Source: JAXHUH01 sp034211175 (lineage in GTDB: Bacteria > Actinomycetota > Acidimicrobiia > Acidimicrobiales > CAIXPF01). Taken from it: DNA of 29,348 nt. Each line of letters starts with the position of its first letter. The stretch's first letter is position 1. The position numbers were made by a program, and so were the translations under genes. The stretch spans positions 1 through 29,348 of the forward strand of contig JAXHUH010000135.1 of the NCBI GenBank assembly GCA_034211175.1. Direction: 5' to 3'. The notes beneath the pieces were generated by a model. It was not told where the DNA came from. It saw only the letters and a program-made list of their open reading frames with translations, and searched no databases. Below are positions 8,687 to 16,447 of the stretch, one piece after another.

Positions 8687-8980
8687 CGCGACCCCGGCGC
8701 AGGCCGGCCCGGCTCGGCCGGGTGCCGCCGGGTGGCCACGGACCGACGTCGGGGTGACACCGGGTAGAAGTCCGGCCGGACAACCGGCGAAGTCCTCTTC
8801 CCCGCCGTGCGGGAACGTGAGACGCTTGTCACGCGATCAATGGATGAGATGGGCGTCAGCGCCGTGAGAGATCCTGCCCGCGGGCGGGGTTGGTCCCGAC
8901 GGCACGGGCGCCCACGGGCCGCGGTCCGCCGCGGTCCTCGACAGGTGCATGCACAGGTCGGACTTCCGACTGGAGGAACC
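8687..8980 (+). other. 294-nt non-coding leader region before the universal stress gene
   Basis: No convincing gene is present; upstream in-frame codons of the next gene from 8807 look like arginine-rich non-coding sequence. It holds a short hairpin soon after the nucleoside-hydrolase stop (8708-8722) and several short G/C inverted repeats around 8770-8795. TTGTCA at about 8825 could be a -35 but has no matching -10. The promoter of the stress gene is probably here but is not identified. Confidence 0.4.
8708..8722 (+). terminator. short G/C hairpin after nucleoside hydrolase
   Basis: CCCGGC (8708-8713), loop TCG, GCCGGG (8717-8722), 21 nt after the stop codon. It has a short stem and no T-run; it may be a weak terminator or chance in GC-rich DNA. 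Confidence 0.25.
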
Positions 8981-9802
8981 ATGGTCACCGCTACCGCCGT
9001 CGCGACCGAGATCGTCGTCCCGATCGACGACTCCTGGACCTCGCGCCGATCGCTCTCACCCGCCGTCGCGCTGGCCAAGCGCCTCGGTGTGCCCATCCGC
9101 CTCGCGACGGTCGTGCGACCCGGCAGCAGCGGCGGCTCGGTCGCCGACTACCTCGACTGGCTCATCGGTGAGCTGCGCGCCGCACACCCGGGCCTCGAGC
9201 TCGACGAGACCCGCCTCGAGGGCACGAACGTCGCCGACACGCTGCTCGACCGCATCCCGCAGACCGCCGTGCTCTGCGTCGCCACCGACCGCGCGTCGAA
9301 CGAGCACCCCGACATGACCCACTCCGACGCACTGGCGATCGTCGCCCGGGCCACGCACCCGGTGCTCCTCGTCGGCGGCAGCGTGCGCTACGAGCCCCCG
9401 ACCGGACGGACCGTCGCACCGTTCGACGGCAGCGAGGCATCCGCGGCGGCCGCCACCGCCGCGGCACCGTGGGCCCGGGCGCTCGGCGTCGACCTCGTCG
9501 TCTCCCAGGTCGTCACACCGGGCGACTGGGCGCGCTTCGAGGAGCGACGCGCGGCCGGCGAGCAGGGCGTCGAGAGCAAGGCCGTGCGCGAGCTGGCCGA
9601 CGGCATCGGGGCCGGCTGGGAGATAGTGCACGCCGCCGACCACGGCAGCGGCACGTTGTCGCTGATCGAGACCGTCCGCGCCGGGCTCGTGGTCACCACC
9701 CCCGACCTCGACGGCGCGGGCGCCGACGGCCCGAGCAAGGCCGTCCTCGAGATCCTCCAGCACGCGCCGTGCCCGACGCTCCTGATCCCGACCACGACCT
9801 GA
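8981..9802 (+). CDS. tandem universal stress protein (UspA family)
   Basis: A 273-residue protein with two Usp domains. The first begins TEIVVPIDDS (residues 8-17) and ends ATHPVLLVGGS; the second begins TVAPFDGSEASAAA and ends HAPCPTLLIPTT. This double form is common in actinobacteria, usually as stress or dormancy proteins. The classic ATP-binding GxxG-x9-G(S/T) motif is not intact in either domain (the second has DGAGADGPSKAV), so nucleotide binding is uncertain. The ATG at 8981 is set by GGAGG four nt upstream. It is monocistronic: a 294-nt leader precedes it and a long hairpin follows. Confidence 0.85.
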   Translation: MVTATAVATEIVVPIDDSWTSRRSLSPAVALAKRLGVPIRLATVVRPGSSGGSVADYLDWLIGELRAAHPGLELDETRLEGTNVADTLLDRIPQTAVLCVATDRASNEHPDMTHSDALAIVARATHPVLLVGGSVRYEPPTGRTVAPFDGSEASAAAATAAAPWARALGVDLVVSQVVTPGDWARFEERRAAGEQGVESKAVRELADGIGAGWEIVHAADHGSGTLSLIETVRAGLVVTTPDLDGAGADGPSKAVLEILQHAPCPTLLIPTTT

Positions 9803-9815
9803 CCCGACGATCGGC

Positions 9816-9852
9816 CGCGGCCGCCGGTGGGAACGCCCCGCCGGCGGCCGCG
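9816..9852. terminator. bidirectional terminator hairpin between convergent genes
   Basis: CGCGGCCGCCGG (9816-9827) and CCGGCGGCCGCG (9841-9852) form a perfect 12-bp stem with a 13-nt loop. It lies between the universal stress stop (9802) and the SMP-30-like stop (9858 on the minus strand). It fills the whole 55-nt gap and can serve both genes. Confidence 0.6.
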
Positions 9853-9857
9853 TCGCG

Positions 9858-10796
9858 TCAGGCGCCGAACGCCAGGGGCAGGCCCGGCTCCGGCCACGTC
9901 GCCTTCACGAGGCGGCCGGTGTAGGACAGCGTGATCCACGCCGTCCGGTGATCGGGCCCGCCGAAGCAGATGTTGGTCGTGACCGGGTCGCCGGTCGGCA
10001 CGTGGCGGGTCGTGCCGTCGGGGGCGACGATCGTGATCCCCCCGTTGACGATGGTGGCGACGCAGACGTTGCCGGCGGCGTCGATGGCCAGCGAGTCGAG
10101 CATCTGATGGCCCGGCAGGCCCACGAGGCAGTGGCCCGAGCGCGGGGACGGGTCCGCCAGGCGGCCCGGCCCGGTCACGGTCCAGCTCCACACCCGGCCC
10201 GGGACCGTGTCGGCCACGTGCAGCGTGGTGCCGTCGGGTGAGAGCCCGATGCCGTTCGGGCTCTCGAGCGGCTGGATCATCTCGGTGATCGACGAGCCGT
10301 CGGGCTGCGCGTAGTAGACGCAGCCCCGGTCCTTGTCCCGGCCCCTCGACTTGCCGAGGTCGGTGAACCAGAACCCGCCGGTGGCGTCGAAGACGAGGTC
10401 GTTCGGGCCGTTGAGCGGGACGTCGCCGCAGTGGGTGTAGACCGTCTCCACCGCGCCGGTGCCGAGGTCGATCCGCTGGATCGACCCGCCGGTGTAGTCC
10501 GCCGGCTGGTCGCCGGGGATGAGGCCGCCGCCGGGGCCGTCGTGCCACTCGAAGCCGCCGTTGTTGCACACGTAGAGCGCCCCGTCGGGGCCGATGGCGG
10601 CGCCGTTGGGCCCGCCGCCGGTCTCGGCGACCACGAGCGTGGTGCCGTCGGGCGCGACGCGGCTCACGCGTCCCGCTGCGATCTCGACCACGATCACCGA
10701 GCCGTCGGCCATGGCGACGGGTCCCTCCGGGAAGCGGAGCCCCGCTGCCACCTCCTCGAGCTCGATCGCGACCTCGGTGGTCAGCTCGGTCGTCAT
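9858..10796 (-). CDS. SMP-30/gluconolactonase/LRE-like beta-propeller protein
   Basis: A 312-residue six-bladed beta-propeller. The metal-site signatures of the SMP-30/gluconolactonase family are visible: LRFPEGPV with E24, LNGPNDLVFD with N132, ESPNGIGLSPDG with N181, and HQMLDSLAIDAAGN. Repeated VAPDGTT and GPDG turns mark the blades. The family hydrolyses sugar lactones and related esters; the substrate here is unknown. No signal peptide, so it is cytoplasmic. The ATG at 10796 has GGAGG 8 nt upstream. It is the last gene of the operon behind two MaoC proteins (50-nt gap), so it may open a lactone in the same pathway (inference). Confidence 0.9.
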   Translation of the reverse strand: MTTELTTEVAIELEEVAAGLRFPEGPVAMADGSVIVVEIAAGRVSRVAPDGTTLVVAETGGGPNGAAIGPDGALYVCNNGGFEWHDGPGGGLIPGDQPADYTGGSIQRIDLGTGAVETVYTHCGDVPLNGPNDLVFDATGGFWFTDLGKSRGRDKDRGCVYYAQPDGSSITEMIQPLESPNGIGLSPDGTTLHVADTVPGRVWSWTVTGPGRLADPSPRSGHCLVGLPGHQMLDSLAIDAAGNVCVATIVNGGITIVAPDGTTRHVPTGDPVTTNICFGGPDHRTAWITLSYTGRLVKATWPEPGLPLAFGA

Positions 10797-10846
10797 GTCT
10801 CGTTCCTCCCCGTCGGCCGTCGCCGTGCCGTCACGTGCCAGGGCCG

Positions 10847-11263
10847 TCAGTTGGTGAGGACGACCGTCGCGGTGCCCGGCGTGGTGCGCTTGCCGCCGGC
10901 GTCCTCGGTCCACACCTCGAGGTCGACGAGCTTGCGGTCGCCCTCGGTGCGCTTGGCCGTCACCGTGCCCTTGCACGTGAAGGTGGCGCCGCGCATGTCC
11001 ATGCCCCGGTACTGGCAGGCGATGCGCTGGACCCAGCCGCCGTGGTCGAGCCAGTTCGAGACGAGCTCGCCCAGCGCGGCGTACTTCATGCGGCCGTGCA
11101 CGATGTTGTCGCCGATCTGGGCGACCTGGGGGAAGTCCGGATCGAAGTGCAGCGGGTTGAAGTCGCCCGATCCGGCGGCGTACTTGACCAGTTGGCTCCG
11201 GTCGGGCGCCTTGACCAGCTCGGGGAGGTCGTCCCCCACGTTCACGTCGGCATAGGTCGGCAT
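10847..11263 (-). CDS. MaoC-family enoyl-CoA hydratase (catalytic subunit)
   Basis: A 138-residue single hot-dog protein of the MaoC/R-specific hydratase group. The catalytic hydratase-2 motif is intact: YAAGSGDFNPLHFDPDF (28-44) with D34 and H39. This predicts reversible hydration of a trans-2-enoyl-CoA. GAGG 7 nt before the ATG supports the start. The gene upstream encodes a partner-like MaoC protein lacking this motif; together they resemble the split HadA/HadB or ChsH1/ChsH2-like pairs of actinobacteria. The substrate is not predictable. Confidence 0.9.
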   Translation of the reverse strand: MPTYADVNVGDDLPELVKAPDRSQLVKYAAGSGDFNPLHFDPDFPQVAQIGDNIVHGRMKYAALGELVSNWLDHGGWVQRIACQYRGMDMRGATFTCKGTVTAKRTEGDRKLVDLEVWTEDAGGKRTTPGTATVVLTN

Positions 11264-11355
11264 CGTCGTTCCTCGTGGTGCGCGTGTGGTCGGGTGGTGT
11301 GCACGGTCGTGCGGTGGGGCGGGCCCGGGATCGGTGCCGGCCCCCTCGAGCCGTC

Positions 11356-11385
11356 GATCAGTGGAAGGTCGATCAGTAGAAGATC
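11356..11385. repeat. 15-bp tandem duplication spanning a stop codon
   Basis: The units 11356-11370 and 11371-11385 match at 13 of 15 positions (GATCAGTGGAAGGTC, then GATCAGTAGAAGATC). The second copy contains the stop codon and last codons of the minus-strand MaoC-like gene, so an equivalent in-frame stop recurs 15 nt further on. Confidence 0.55.
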
Positions 11386-11864
11386 GCCTGGGCCCGCTGA
11401 CGGGCGACGACCGCGCCGGAACCGTCCCGGTAGGTCGTCTCCTGGGTCGTCACCAACATCACGCCCAACGATCCGGAGGTCTTGGTCTCCAGCTCCGCGA
11501 GCTTCGTCGTGGCGGTGAGCGTCTCGCCCGCGTGGAGCGGACGTTCGTAGATGGTCTCGGTGCCCCCGTCGAGCAGGCCCGGCAGGCCGTGGTTGAGCGA
11601 CGGGCCGCCGCCGGCGGGGCCGGAGAACGTGTCGCTCGACTCGCCGGGGATGAACACGGGTGTGCCCAGGTAGCAGGGCGGCGCCGGCAGCGACGGGTGG
11701 CCCGCCTTCTCCGCGGCGGCGGTGTCGAAGTAGGCGCGGTCCGTGTAGCCGACACCACGGGCGAACGCGCGCACCGACGTGGTCGTCAGCTCGTAGGTCC
11801 ACGGCTCGGACTCGACACCGATCAGCGAACGCATCTCGTCGGTGATCTCGAAGGACTCGGCCAT
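11373..11864 (-). CDS. MaoC-like dehydratase N-terminal-domain protein (partner subunit)
   Basis: A 163-residue protein of the FAS1-like/MaoC N-terminal dehydratase group. Features: WTYELTTTSVRAFARGVGYTD near residue 23, the proline-rich LPAPPCYLGTP, and the late hot-dog strand ERPLHAGETLTATTKL, ending RQRAQAIFY. It lacks the D-x4-H catalytic signature present in the next gene, so it is probably the substrate-binding half of a heterodimeric hydratase. The ATG at 11864 has no Shine-Dalgarno sequence but a TAGGGT box ends 7 nt upstream, indicating a leaderless start. It is the first gene of a three-gene operon with the catalytic MaoC (109-nt gap) and the SMP-30-like gene. Confidence 0.85.
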   Translation of the reverse strand: MAESFEITDEMRSLIGVESEPWTYELTTTSVRAFARGVGYTDRAYFDTAAAEKAGHPSLPAPPCYLGTPVFIPGESSDTFSGPAGGGPSLNHGLPGLLDGGTETIYERPLHAGETLTATTKLAELETKTSGSLGVMLVTTQETTYRDGSGAVVARQRAQAIFY

Positions 11865-11871
11865 GGGCGGG

Positions 11872-11877
11872 ACCCTA
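11872..11877 (-). promoter_or_regulatory. -10 box of the leaderless MaoC/SMP-30 operon
   Basis: TAGGGT on the minus strand, 7 nt before the ATG at 11864. It is identical in sequence and nearly in spacing to the box before the nucleoside hydrolase. A TTGGAC about 20 nt further upstream (11898-11903) is a possible, loosely spaced -35. Confidence 0.5.
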
Positions 11878-12119
11878 GCCCCGGTGGGCACCGAGGTGTC
11901 CAATGTCACGTCGCGGAACGGCGTTCTCACAGCCACGGCGCACGCACCGGGGACCTGCACCCGCCGGGGGGACGATGGTCCTGTCCAGCCTTGGCGCTTT
12001 CGGTGGCCATCGCTCAGGCCGCTCGCCCCCGACGCCGATCAGCGCACATGGGCCAGGGGCGAGGCGGCGGCAACCGACGCGGACCCGACGCGGTCGCCGC
12101 CGCGACGCCGGGGCGCGCC

Positions 12120-13412
12120 ATGCCACCGACCGGCTCGCGACGGCCATCGGGTCGGTCCGTGCGGCTCGTGCGCGACGTGATGGCGGTGATCACCGAGGTC
12201 GACGACCACGTCAGCGACCTCCTCGGCTGGCGGGCCGACGAGCTGGTCGGCACGCGCACGCAGGTGCACCCCGACGACGAGCTCGTCGCGTCGCGCGCCT
12301 GGGTCGAGTTCGTCGCCGCGCTCGGCGCGGAGCGCTGGTGGCGGGGCCGCTACCGGTGCGCCGACGGCACGTGGCGATGGGTCGAGACCCGCAACGTCAA
12401 CCAGCTCGACATCGACGGTACCGGCCGCCTCGTCACCGACCTGTGGCCCATCGACGAGGACGAGGCCGCGTCCCACGAGCTCGTGCAGTTCCACGACCAG
12501 CTGCTCCGCCGGCTCACCGACGCCATCCCGGTGGGCCTGTTCCAGTTCGACCACCTGGGCCGGATCGTGTTCGTCAACGATCGCCTCCAGGCGTGGCTGC
12601 GCGAGCCGGCACCGACCACGTTGGCCGACATCGGCGCCGAGCTGGCCGGCGCCGACCGGGTCGTGTTCGTCTCCCACGCCGCCTCGGTGCTCGACGGCGA
12701 CGCGCTCGACGACGAGGAGGTGCGACTGCTCGCCCGCAAGCGCGTGTGCACCCTCGCCATGCGGCCGTTGACCGACAGCACCGGCCGGGTGAGCGGCGGG
12801 GTCGGGTGCCTGTCCGACGTCACCGAGCGGGTCCGCCTGCGCGACGAGCTCGAACGACGGGCGACGACCGACGCGCTCACCGGCACGTCCAACCGGGCGG
12901 CGTGCTTCGCCGCCCTCCAGCGTTGGCTCGACGACGGGCACCACGTCACGGTGGCGTTCGTCGACCTCGACGACTTCAAGAGCGTCAACGACCGCCACGG
13001 TCACGCCGCCGGTGACGACGCCCTCGTCGCGCTCGCCGCGCGGCTGCGCGGCGTGTGCCGCGACGACGACCTCGTCGGCCGCCTCGGCGGGGACGAGTTC
13101 GTCGTGGCCAGCCGACGCGCCGGCGACGACCGGGGCGGACGCACGACGGACGGTACGGGCGGAGGGGCCACCCGCCCGGGTGCCGCCGGGCTCGCGACCC
13201 GGATCACCGAGGCGCTGGTCGAACCGGTCGCCGTGGCCGGCGTGCGGCTCCACCTGGGTGCCAGCGTCGGCATCGCCGACGGCGACGGCAGGACCGACAC
13301 CGCCGACACGCTGATCGACCGGGCCGACTCCTCCATGTACAGCCGCAAGCGCAGCCCGCACCGGGCCCGGACGGCCGAGCCGGTCGCCCGCGACCGCGAC
13401 ATCGTCGCCTGA
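12120..13412 (+). CDS. PAS-PAS-GGDEF diguanylate cyclase
   Basis: About 430 residues. A PAS domain of the HPDD type (DLLGWRADELVGTR, VHPDDELV) spans about 15-115; a second PAS (about 125-240, starting LTDAIPVGLFQFDHLGRIVF) leads through the LRDELERRATTDALTG linker into GGDEF (about 245-410). The active site is intact: RLGGDEF (321-327). An inhibitory I-site RDDD (314-317) lies exactly five residues before it, so product feedback is expected. No membrane segments: a soluble sensor. The start is uncertain; 12120 has no ribosome binding site, and ATG 12048 or 12180 are alternatives. A glycine/arginine-rich stretch (about 337-357) interrupts the GGDEF domain after the signature. Confidence 0.85.
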   Translation: MPPTGSRRPSGRSVRLVRDVMAVITEVDDHVSDLLGWRADELVGTRTQVHPDDELVASRAWVEFVAALGAERWWRGRYRCADGTWRWVETRNVNQLDIDGTGRLVTDLWPIDEDEAASHELVQFHDQLLRRLTDAIPVGLFQFDHLGRIVFVNDRLQAWLREPAPTTLADIGAELAGADRVVFVSHAASVLDGDALDDEEVRLLARKRVCTLAMRPLTDSTGRVSGGVGCLSDVTERVRLRDELERRATTDALTGTSNRAACFAALQRWLDDGHHVTVAFVDLDDFKSVNDRHGHAAGDDALVALAARLRGVCRDDDLVGRLGGDEFVVASRRAGDDRGGRTTDGTGGGATRPGAAGLATRITEALVEPVAVAGVRLHLGASVGIADGDGRTDTADTLIDRADSSMYSRKRSPHRARTAEPVARDRDIVA

Positions 13413-13445
13413 GCCCGCCGGATCACCCGGTCGGCCGCCGGGCTC
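13411..13445. terminator. possible terminator between convergent genes
   Basis: GAGCCCG (13411-13417), overlapping the cyclase stop codon, pairs with CGGGCTC (13439-13445); a small CCGG/CCGG stem lies inside the loop. It lies between the convergent cyclase and aldehyde dehydrogenase genes. The loop is long, so confidence is low. Confidence 0.25.
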
Positions 13446-13506
13446 CACACGGCATCGACCATCGGTCGGGCTCCTCCCCCACCGGCCTCTCCCACTGGCG
13501 CTCGGG

Positions 13507-14940
13507 TCAGCCCCCGAGGTTGGCCATCACGTGCTTGATGCGCGTGTAGTCCTCGAGGCCGTACATCGACAGGTCCTTGCCGTAGCCGGTGTGCTTGAAG
13601 CCGCCGTGGGGCATCTCGGAGACGAACGGGATGTGGGTGTTGATCCACACGCAGCCGAAGTCGAGGTCCCGGGACAGGCGCATGGCCCGGCCGTGGTCGC
13701 GGGTCCACACGCTCGCCGCCAGGCCATAGCGGACGTCGTTCGCGAGTCGGACGGCCTCGTCCTCCCCGTCGAAGGGCTGCACCGTGATCACCGGCCCGAA
13801 GATCTCGTCCTGCACGATCGTGTCCTGCTGGCGGACCCCGGCGACGACGGTCGGCTCGAAGAAGTAGCCGGCCGTGCCCACCCGCCTGCCGCCGGTCACG
13901 ATCTCGGCGTGATCGGGCACGGTGTCCACGAGGTCGGTCACGCGCTGGAGCTGGGTCGCGTTGTTCAGCGGCCCGTAGTCGACGTCGGGATCGTCCGGCG
14001 CACCGGTGCGCGTCGCCTGCGCCACCTTCGCCAGGGCCGCGACGAAGTCGTCGTGGACGGGCGCGGCGACGAGCACGCGGGCCGCAGCGGTGCAGTCCTG
14101 GCCGGCGTTGAAGTACCCGGCCTCGGCGATCGTCTCCGCGGCGGCGACGACATCGGTGTCGGCGAACACGACCACCGGGGCGTTGCCGCCCAGCTCGAGG
14201 TGGACCCGCTTGACGTCGGTCGCCGCGGACGCCGCCACCTCCATCCCCGCCCGGACCGAACCGGTGATCGCCACCATCTGCGGCACGGGGTGGGCGACCA
14301 GGCCGCGCCCGACGCCCCGGTCGCCGCAGACGACGTTGAGGACGCCGGCCGGGAGGAACTCCTGGCACAGCTGGGCGAACATCGTCGACGTCGCGGGCGT
14401 CGTGTCGCTCGGCTTGAGCACGACCGTGTTGCCGGCGGCGAGCGCGGGCGCGACCTTCCACGCCATCATCGCCAGCGGGTAGTTCCACGGCGTGACCTGG
14501 CCGATCACCCCGATCGGCTCCCGGCGGACCCAGGACGTGTGGTCGGCCGCGTACTCCCCCGCCGAGCGGCCCTCGAGGAGCCGGCAGGCCCCGGCGAAGA
14601 AGCGGAGGTGGTCGATCGTCGGGGGGAGCTCGTCGGTGCGGGTCAGGTGCAGCGGCTTGCCGGTGTCGCGGGACTCGGCCACCACGAACTCCTCGATCCG
14701 CTCCTCGAGCGCGTCCGCGATGGCCAGGAGCGCGCCGGACCGCTCCTGGGGCGTCGTGCGCCGCCACGACGTGAACGCCCGCCCGGCCGCGGCGTAGGCG
14801 CGGTCGAGGTCGGCCTCACCCGACAACGGCGCCTCGGCGTAGACGGCGCCCGTGACCGGGTCCTCGATCTCGTAGGTCGCGCCGTCCGCGGCGGCGCTCG
14901 GCGCGCCGTCGATGACGTTGGCGAACGGTGTGCGTTCCAT
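13507..14940 (-). CDS. gamma-aminobutyraldehyde-type aldehyde dehydrogenase
   Basis: A 477-residue NAD(P)-dependent aldehyde dehydrogenase. The catalytic set is complete: TPWNYP with N153, KPSDTTP (176-182), ELGG with general base E249, and GQDC with nucleophile C283. The C-terminal VSEMPHGGFKHTGYGKD followed by SMYGLEDYTRIKHVM closely resembles gamma-aminobutyraldehyde dehydrogenases (PatD/Prr-type), which oxidise 4-aminobutanal to GABA in putrescine breakdown. GGGAGC four nt before the ATG supports the start. It follows the PuuB-like FAD oxidase by 112 nt on the same strand, and that pairing strengthens the amine-catabolism reading. The exact aldehyde remains an inference. Confidence 0.92.
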   Translation of the reverse strand: MERTPFANVIDGAPSAAADGATYEIEDPVTGAVYAEAPLSGEADLDRAYAAAGRAFTSWRRTTPQERSGALLAIADALEERIEEFVVAESRDTGKPLHLTRTDELPPTIDHLRFFAGACRLLEGRSAGEYAADHTSWVRREPIGVIGQVTPWNYPLAMMAWKVAPALAAGNTVVLKPSDTTPATSTMFAQLCQEFLPAGVLNVVCGDRGVGRGLVAHPVPQMVAITGSVRAGMEVAASAATDVKRVHLELGGNAPVVVFADTDVVAAAETIAEAGYFNAGQDCTAAARVLVAAPVHDDFVAALAKVAQATRTGAPDDPDVDYGPLNNATQLQRVTDLVDTVPDHAEIVTGGRRVGTAGYFFEPTVVAGVRQQDTIVQDEIFGPVITVQPFDGEDEAVRLANDVRYGLAASVWTRDHGRAMRLSRDLDFGCVWINTHIPFVSEMPHGGFKHTGYGKDLSMYGLEDYTRIKHVMANLGG

Positions 14941-14961
14941 GGCTGCTCCCGATCGGGTTCG

Positions 14962-14980
14962 TGTCGACGCTGCGTCGACA
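14962..14980. promoter_or_regulatory. perfect 8+3+8 inverted repeat in the aldehyde dehydrogenase leader
   Basis: TGTCGACG (14962-14969), CTG, CGTCGACA (14973-14980), 22 nt before the ATG on the minus strand. It may be an operator or a hairpin in the polycistronic RNA. Arms this long occur a few times by chance in a window of this size, so the call is tentative. Confidence 0.3.
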
Positions 14981-15052
14981 TCGGTGGGCGAGGGGACGGG
15001 TGGAGGTCTCGTCGTGCGCGCCTGACAGGGGGTCGGTGCCGGCGCCGGTCGG

Positions 15053-16447
15053 TCAGGAGTCGAACCCGAGGCCGAGCCGGTCGAGCGCGCGCAGCCACCG
15101 GTTCCGGCGGCCGGTGTCGTCGTGGCGGGCGAGCGACCACCGGGTCAGCCCGATGCCGAGCGACGCCAGCGGCTCCGGAGGGAACGGCGGCGGTGGCCGG
15201 CGGACCATCGTCAGCCCGGTGCGCTCGGTGTCCTCACCGGAGAGGAGGTCGAGCACGACGTCCGCCGCGAAGCGGGTCGTCGCCACGCCGAGACCGGTGA
15301 AGCCCAGGGCGTAGGCGGCGCGGCCCGACAGCGCGGTGCCGTAGAACGCGCAGAAGCTCGTCGAGGTGTCGATCGCGCCGGCCCAGCGGTGGGTGAACCG
15401 GAGGTCGCGCAGCTGGGGGAACGTCTCGGCGAAGTGCTCGGCCAGCAGCTCGAACGTCTCGGGGCGGTCCTCGTGGCGGGCATCGATCGAGCGGCCGTAG
15501 TGGTAGATGGCGTCGAAGCCGCCCCACAGGATCCGCCGGTCCGGCGTGATCCGCGAGTAGTGGAACCGGTTGCCCAGGTCCCCCAGGTTGACCCCCGGGT
15601 CCCAGTTCGTCGACGCCAGCTGCGCCTCGCTCAGCGGCTCGGTGGCGAGGACGTGGTCGTAGACGGGCACCGTCGACAGCCGGAGGCGGCGCAACGGGTT
15701 GCGGAAGACGTTGGTCCCCAGCGCCACGTGGCGCGCCCGGATCGTCGCGGAGGTCGTGACCGCCTCGACCCCGCCGCCGGCGCGCTCCAGCGAGACGAGC
15801 CGGCTGGCCTCCGCGATCCGCGCGCCGCCCTGCTCCGCGGCGGCCGCCAGTCCCCACGCCAACCGGGCCGGGTCCAACACCGCGGACGGCTCGTCGTCCA
15901 CGCGCCCCGCCAGGAACGTGGGCGAGTCGATGTGACGGCGGACCGCGTCGGCGTCGAGGAACCCGGGGGCGTGCGGTTCGAGCTCGTCGACCTCGTGCGG
16001 GCGGGTCGCCACCGCGAGGCCCGGTCCCCGCACGAACCCGCAGTCGATCCCGTAGCGGTCGATCGTGGCTGCGAGGTCCTCCCAGTTCCGGTTGCCGAGC
16101 GCCTCGATCGCGTCGAACTCGTCGGGCCAGCGCGCCCGACCGTTCTCGGCGCCGTGGGTGAGGCTGGCGACGCAGATGCCGCCGTTGCGCCCGGACGCGT
16201 GCTCGGCGATGCGATCGGCCTCGATCACCAGCACCGAGCGGCCCGGATCGCGCTCGACGGCCCGCAGTGCGGTCCACAGGCCGGTGAAGCCGCCGCCGAC
16301 CACGAGGAGGTCGACCTCGATCGGGCCGCGCACGGGCTCGCGCATCGCGGGTCGATCCGGGTTGTCCAACCACAGCGGCCGGAGCACCGAGCCGGCCAGC
16401 GCGGCCTGCGCCCAACCGGCGGGGACGGGCGACGCATCGACGCTCAC
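15053..16447 (-). CDS. FAD-dependent amine oxidoreductase, gamma-glutamylputrescine oxidase-like
   Basis: A 464-residue DAO-superfamily flavoenzyme. The Rossmann FAD motif DLLVVGGGFTGLWTAL is at about 46-61, followed by EADRIAEHASGRNGG, typical of the PuuB/OrdL group. VPVYDHVLATEPLS, the substrate-barrel YSRITPDRRILWGG, and the second FAD contact ALGFTGLGVATT are also present. PuuB oxidises gamma-glutamylputrescine to the aldehyde with release of ammonia and peroxide, and the downstream gene would then oxidise the aldehyde. The GTG start at 16447 overlaps the amidohydrolase stop by 4 nt (GTGA), indicating translational coupling. No gamma-glutamylputrescine synthetase is in the window, so the substrate may be a different N-acyl or free amine. 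Confidence 0.88.
   Translation of the reverse strand: MSVDASPVPAGWAQAALAGSVLRPLWLDNPDRPAMREPVRGPIEVDLLVVGGGFTGLWTALRAVERDPGRSVLVIEADRIAEHASGRNGGICVASLTHGAENGRARWPDEFDAIEALGNRNWEDLAATIDRYGIDCGFVRGPGLAVATRPHEVDELEPHAPGFLDADAVRRHIDSPTFLAGRVDDEPSAVLDPARLAWGLAAAAEQGGARIAEASRLVSLERAGGGVEAVTTSATIRARHVALGTNVFRNPLRRLRLSTVPVYDHVLATEPLSEAQLASTNWDPGVNLGDLGNRFHYSRITPDRRILWGGFDAIYHYGRSIDARHEDRPETFELLAEHFAETFPQLRDLRFTHRWAGAIDTSTSFCAFYGTALSGRAAYALGFTGLGVATTRFAADVVLDLLSGEDTERTGLTMVRRPPPPFPPEPLASLGIGLTRWSLARHDDTGRRNRWLRALDRLGLGFDS

Noticed and set aside
8763..8775. GTAGAAGT near 8770, which partly matches the reverse complement of the AGAACTTC element
   Set aside because: Only eight bases match, the flanking TCC and GAT positions do not, and no -35/-10 frame it. 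Treated as coincidence.
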